A DNA stretch of 41,102 nucleotides, taken from Clostridia bacterium. Lineage in GTDB: Bacteria; Bacillota; Clostridia; Oscillospirales; CAG-272. Under the pieces are notes generated by a model. That model saw only the letters and a program-made list of their open reading frames with translations, did no database searches and was not told the origin of the DNA. The stretch spans positions 1 through 41,102 of the forward strand of contig JAFTSW010000045.1 of assembly GCA_017467085.1 (NCBI GenBank), given 5' to 3'. Positions 40,867-41,102 of the stretch are shown one piece after another. Position 1 is the first letter of the stretch. The number at the start of each line of letters is the position of its first letter. Both the position numbers and the translations under genes were made by a program.

Positions 40867-41102
40867 TAAATGTCAAGTAGTTGAGTGAATTTTTTTCAAA
40901 AAAATGGAATATTTATTTTTTGGAGTTCATTTTGAAAGAGCGTTAGGCTGTTTTGACCGTTGAAAAGACGTCGGGGGTAGGCGTTGATGTAATCCTGGAT
41001 ATCCTGGATGCGTTCCGTTGAATACGCCCTGATGGGTGTGCCTTTGGGCACGAAACGTCGAATAAAGGCGTTCTGGTTCTCATTGGAACCACGTTCAGAA
41101 GA
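40867..41102. mobile_element. IS30-family insertion sequence, left part
   Basis: The transposase 3' end is followed within about 30 bases by GGGTAAATGTCAAGTAGTTGA (40864-40884; an end-like sequence), a plausible inverted-repeat end of the element. The other end is outside the window, so the repeat and the target duplication cannot be confirmed. Confidence 0.6.
40896..41102 (-). CDS. IS30-family transposase, C-terminal fragment
   Basis: The last 68 codons and stop (TGA at 40898-40896) of a DDE transposase; the rest lies beyond the window edge. It reads SSERGSNENQNAFIRRF, then VPKGTPIRAYS and INAYPRRLFNGQNSLTLFQ. This is the IS30 C-terminus, with the third catalytic residue, Glu, in ERGSNEN. 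No break is visible in the part seen. It would move the element by copy-out circle formation, as IS30 members do. Confidence 0.9.
   Translation of the reverse strand, partial: SSERGSNENQNAFIRRFVPKGTPIRAYSTERIQDIQDYINAYPRRLFNGQNSLTLFQNELQKINIPFF

Overview
The window looks like chromosome from an uncultured, low-copy-regulator Clostridia (Bacillota), probably a gut or faecal lineage. The reasons are the gene content (rpsO-pnp, Mini-RNase III, split transketolase, YgiQ, TcdA, SecA with a C-terminal zinc tail, SpoVFA/SpoVFB-type dipicolinate synthase), AGGAGG-type ribosome binding sites and TTGACA-17-TATAAT promoters. The dipicolinate synthase pair implies an endospore former. No gene in the window fixes the genus.

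Layout. 1-3265 is an AT-rich foreign-looking segment: a terminator and gene debris, an orphan consensus promoter, an EamA/DMT exporter and a GH78-like alpha-L-rhamnosidase that has lost its 3' end. At about 3262-3266 it abuts, tail to tail, a GH35 beta-galactosidase that has also lost its 3' end. From there to about 40.8 kb the DNA is GC-richer and uniform. 4515-9712 holds sugar-type regulation and catabolism: AraC regulators divergent from a GH35 and from a translationally coupled pair of Gfo/Idh/MocA-type oxidoreductases, plus an XRE-membrane regulator. 9860-12968 holds an EEP-fold hydrolase, an unknown membrane-anchored secreted protein and a DUF3267-type membrane zincin.

13169-23173 is mostly housekeeping: rpsO-pnp, a serine hydrolase behind mnmG, the single-domain biotin ligase birA divergent from mnmG, then glyA followed by a zinc-ribbon/Sel1-repeat protein. 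dpaA-dpaB (spoVFA-spoVFB) follow on the minus strand. 24709-26824 is a third AraC/oxidoreductase divergent pair. A YitT/YczE-like membrane protein, a PHP-family phosphoesterase and the two transketolase subunits come next. The last block, on the minus strand, is mrnC-hisS, ygiQ, tcdA and secA, with two unknown membrane proteins coupled to secA. The window ends inside an IS30-family transposase.

Three themes link genes. Three AraC regulators each sit divergent from one carbohydrate-type gene, and two of these intergenic regions share a GGGTTAAA motif. Regulation is written in short palindromes and overlapping promoters (mnmG/birA, ygiQ, dpaA, the face-to-face promoters near 25840). A 516-base non-coding gap between ygiQ and tcdA carries four consensus DnaA-box sequences within 140 bases. 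I found no CRISPR array, rRNA or intact tRNA.
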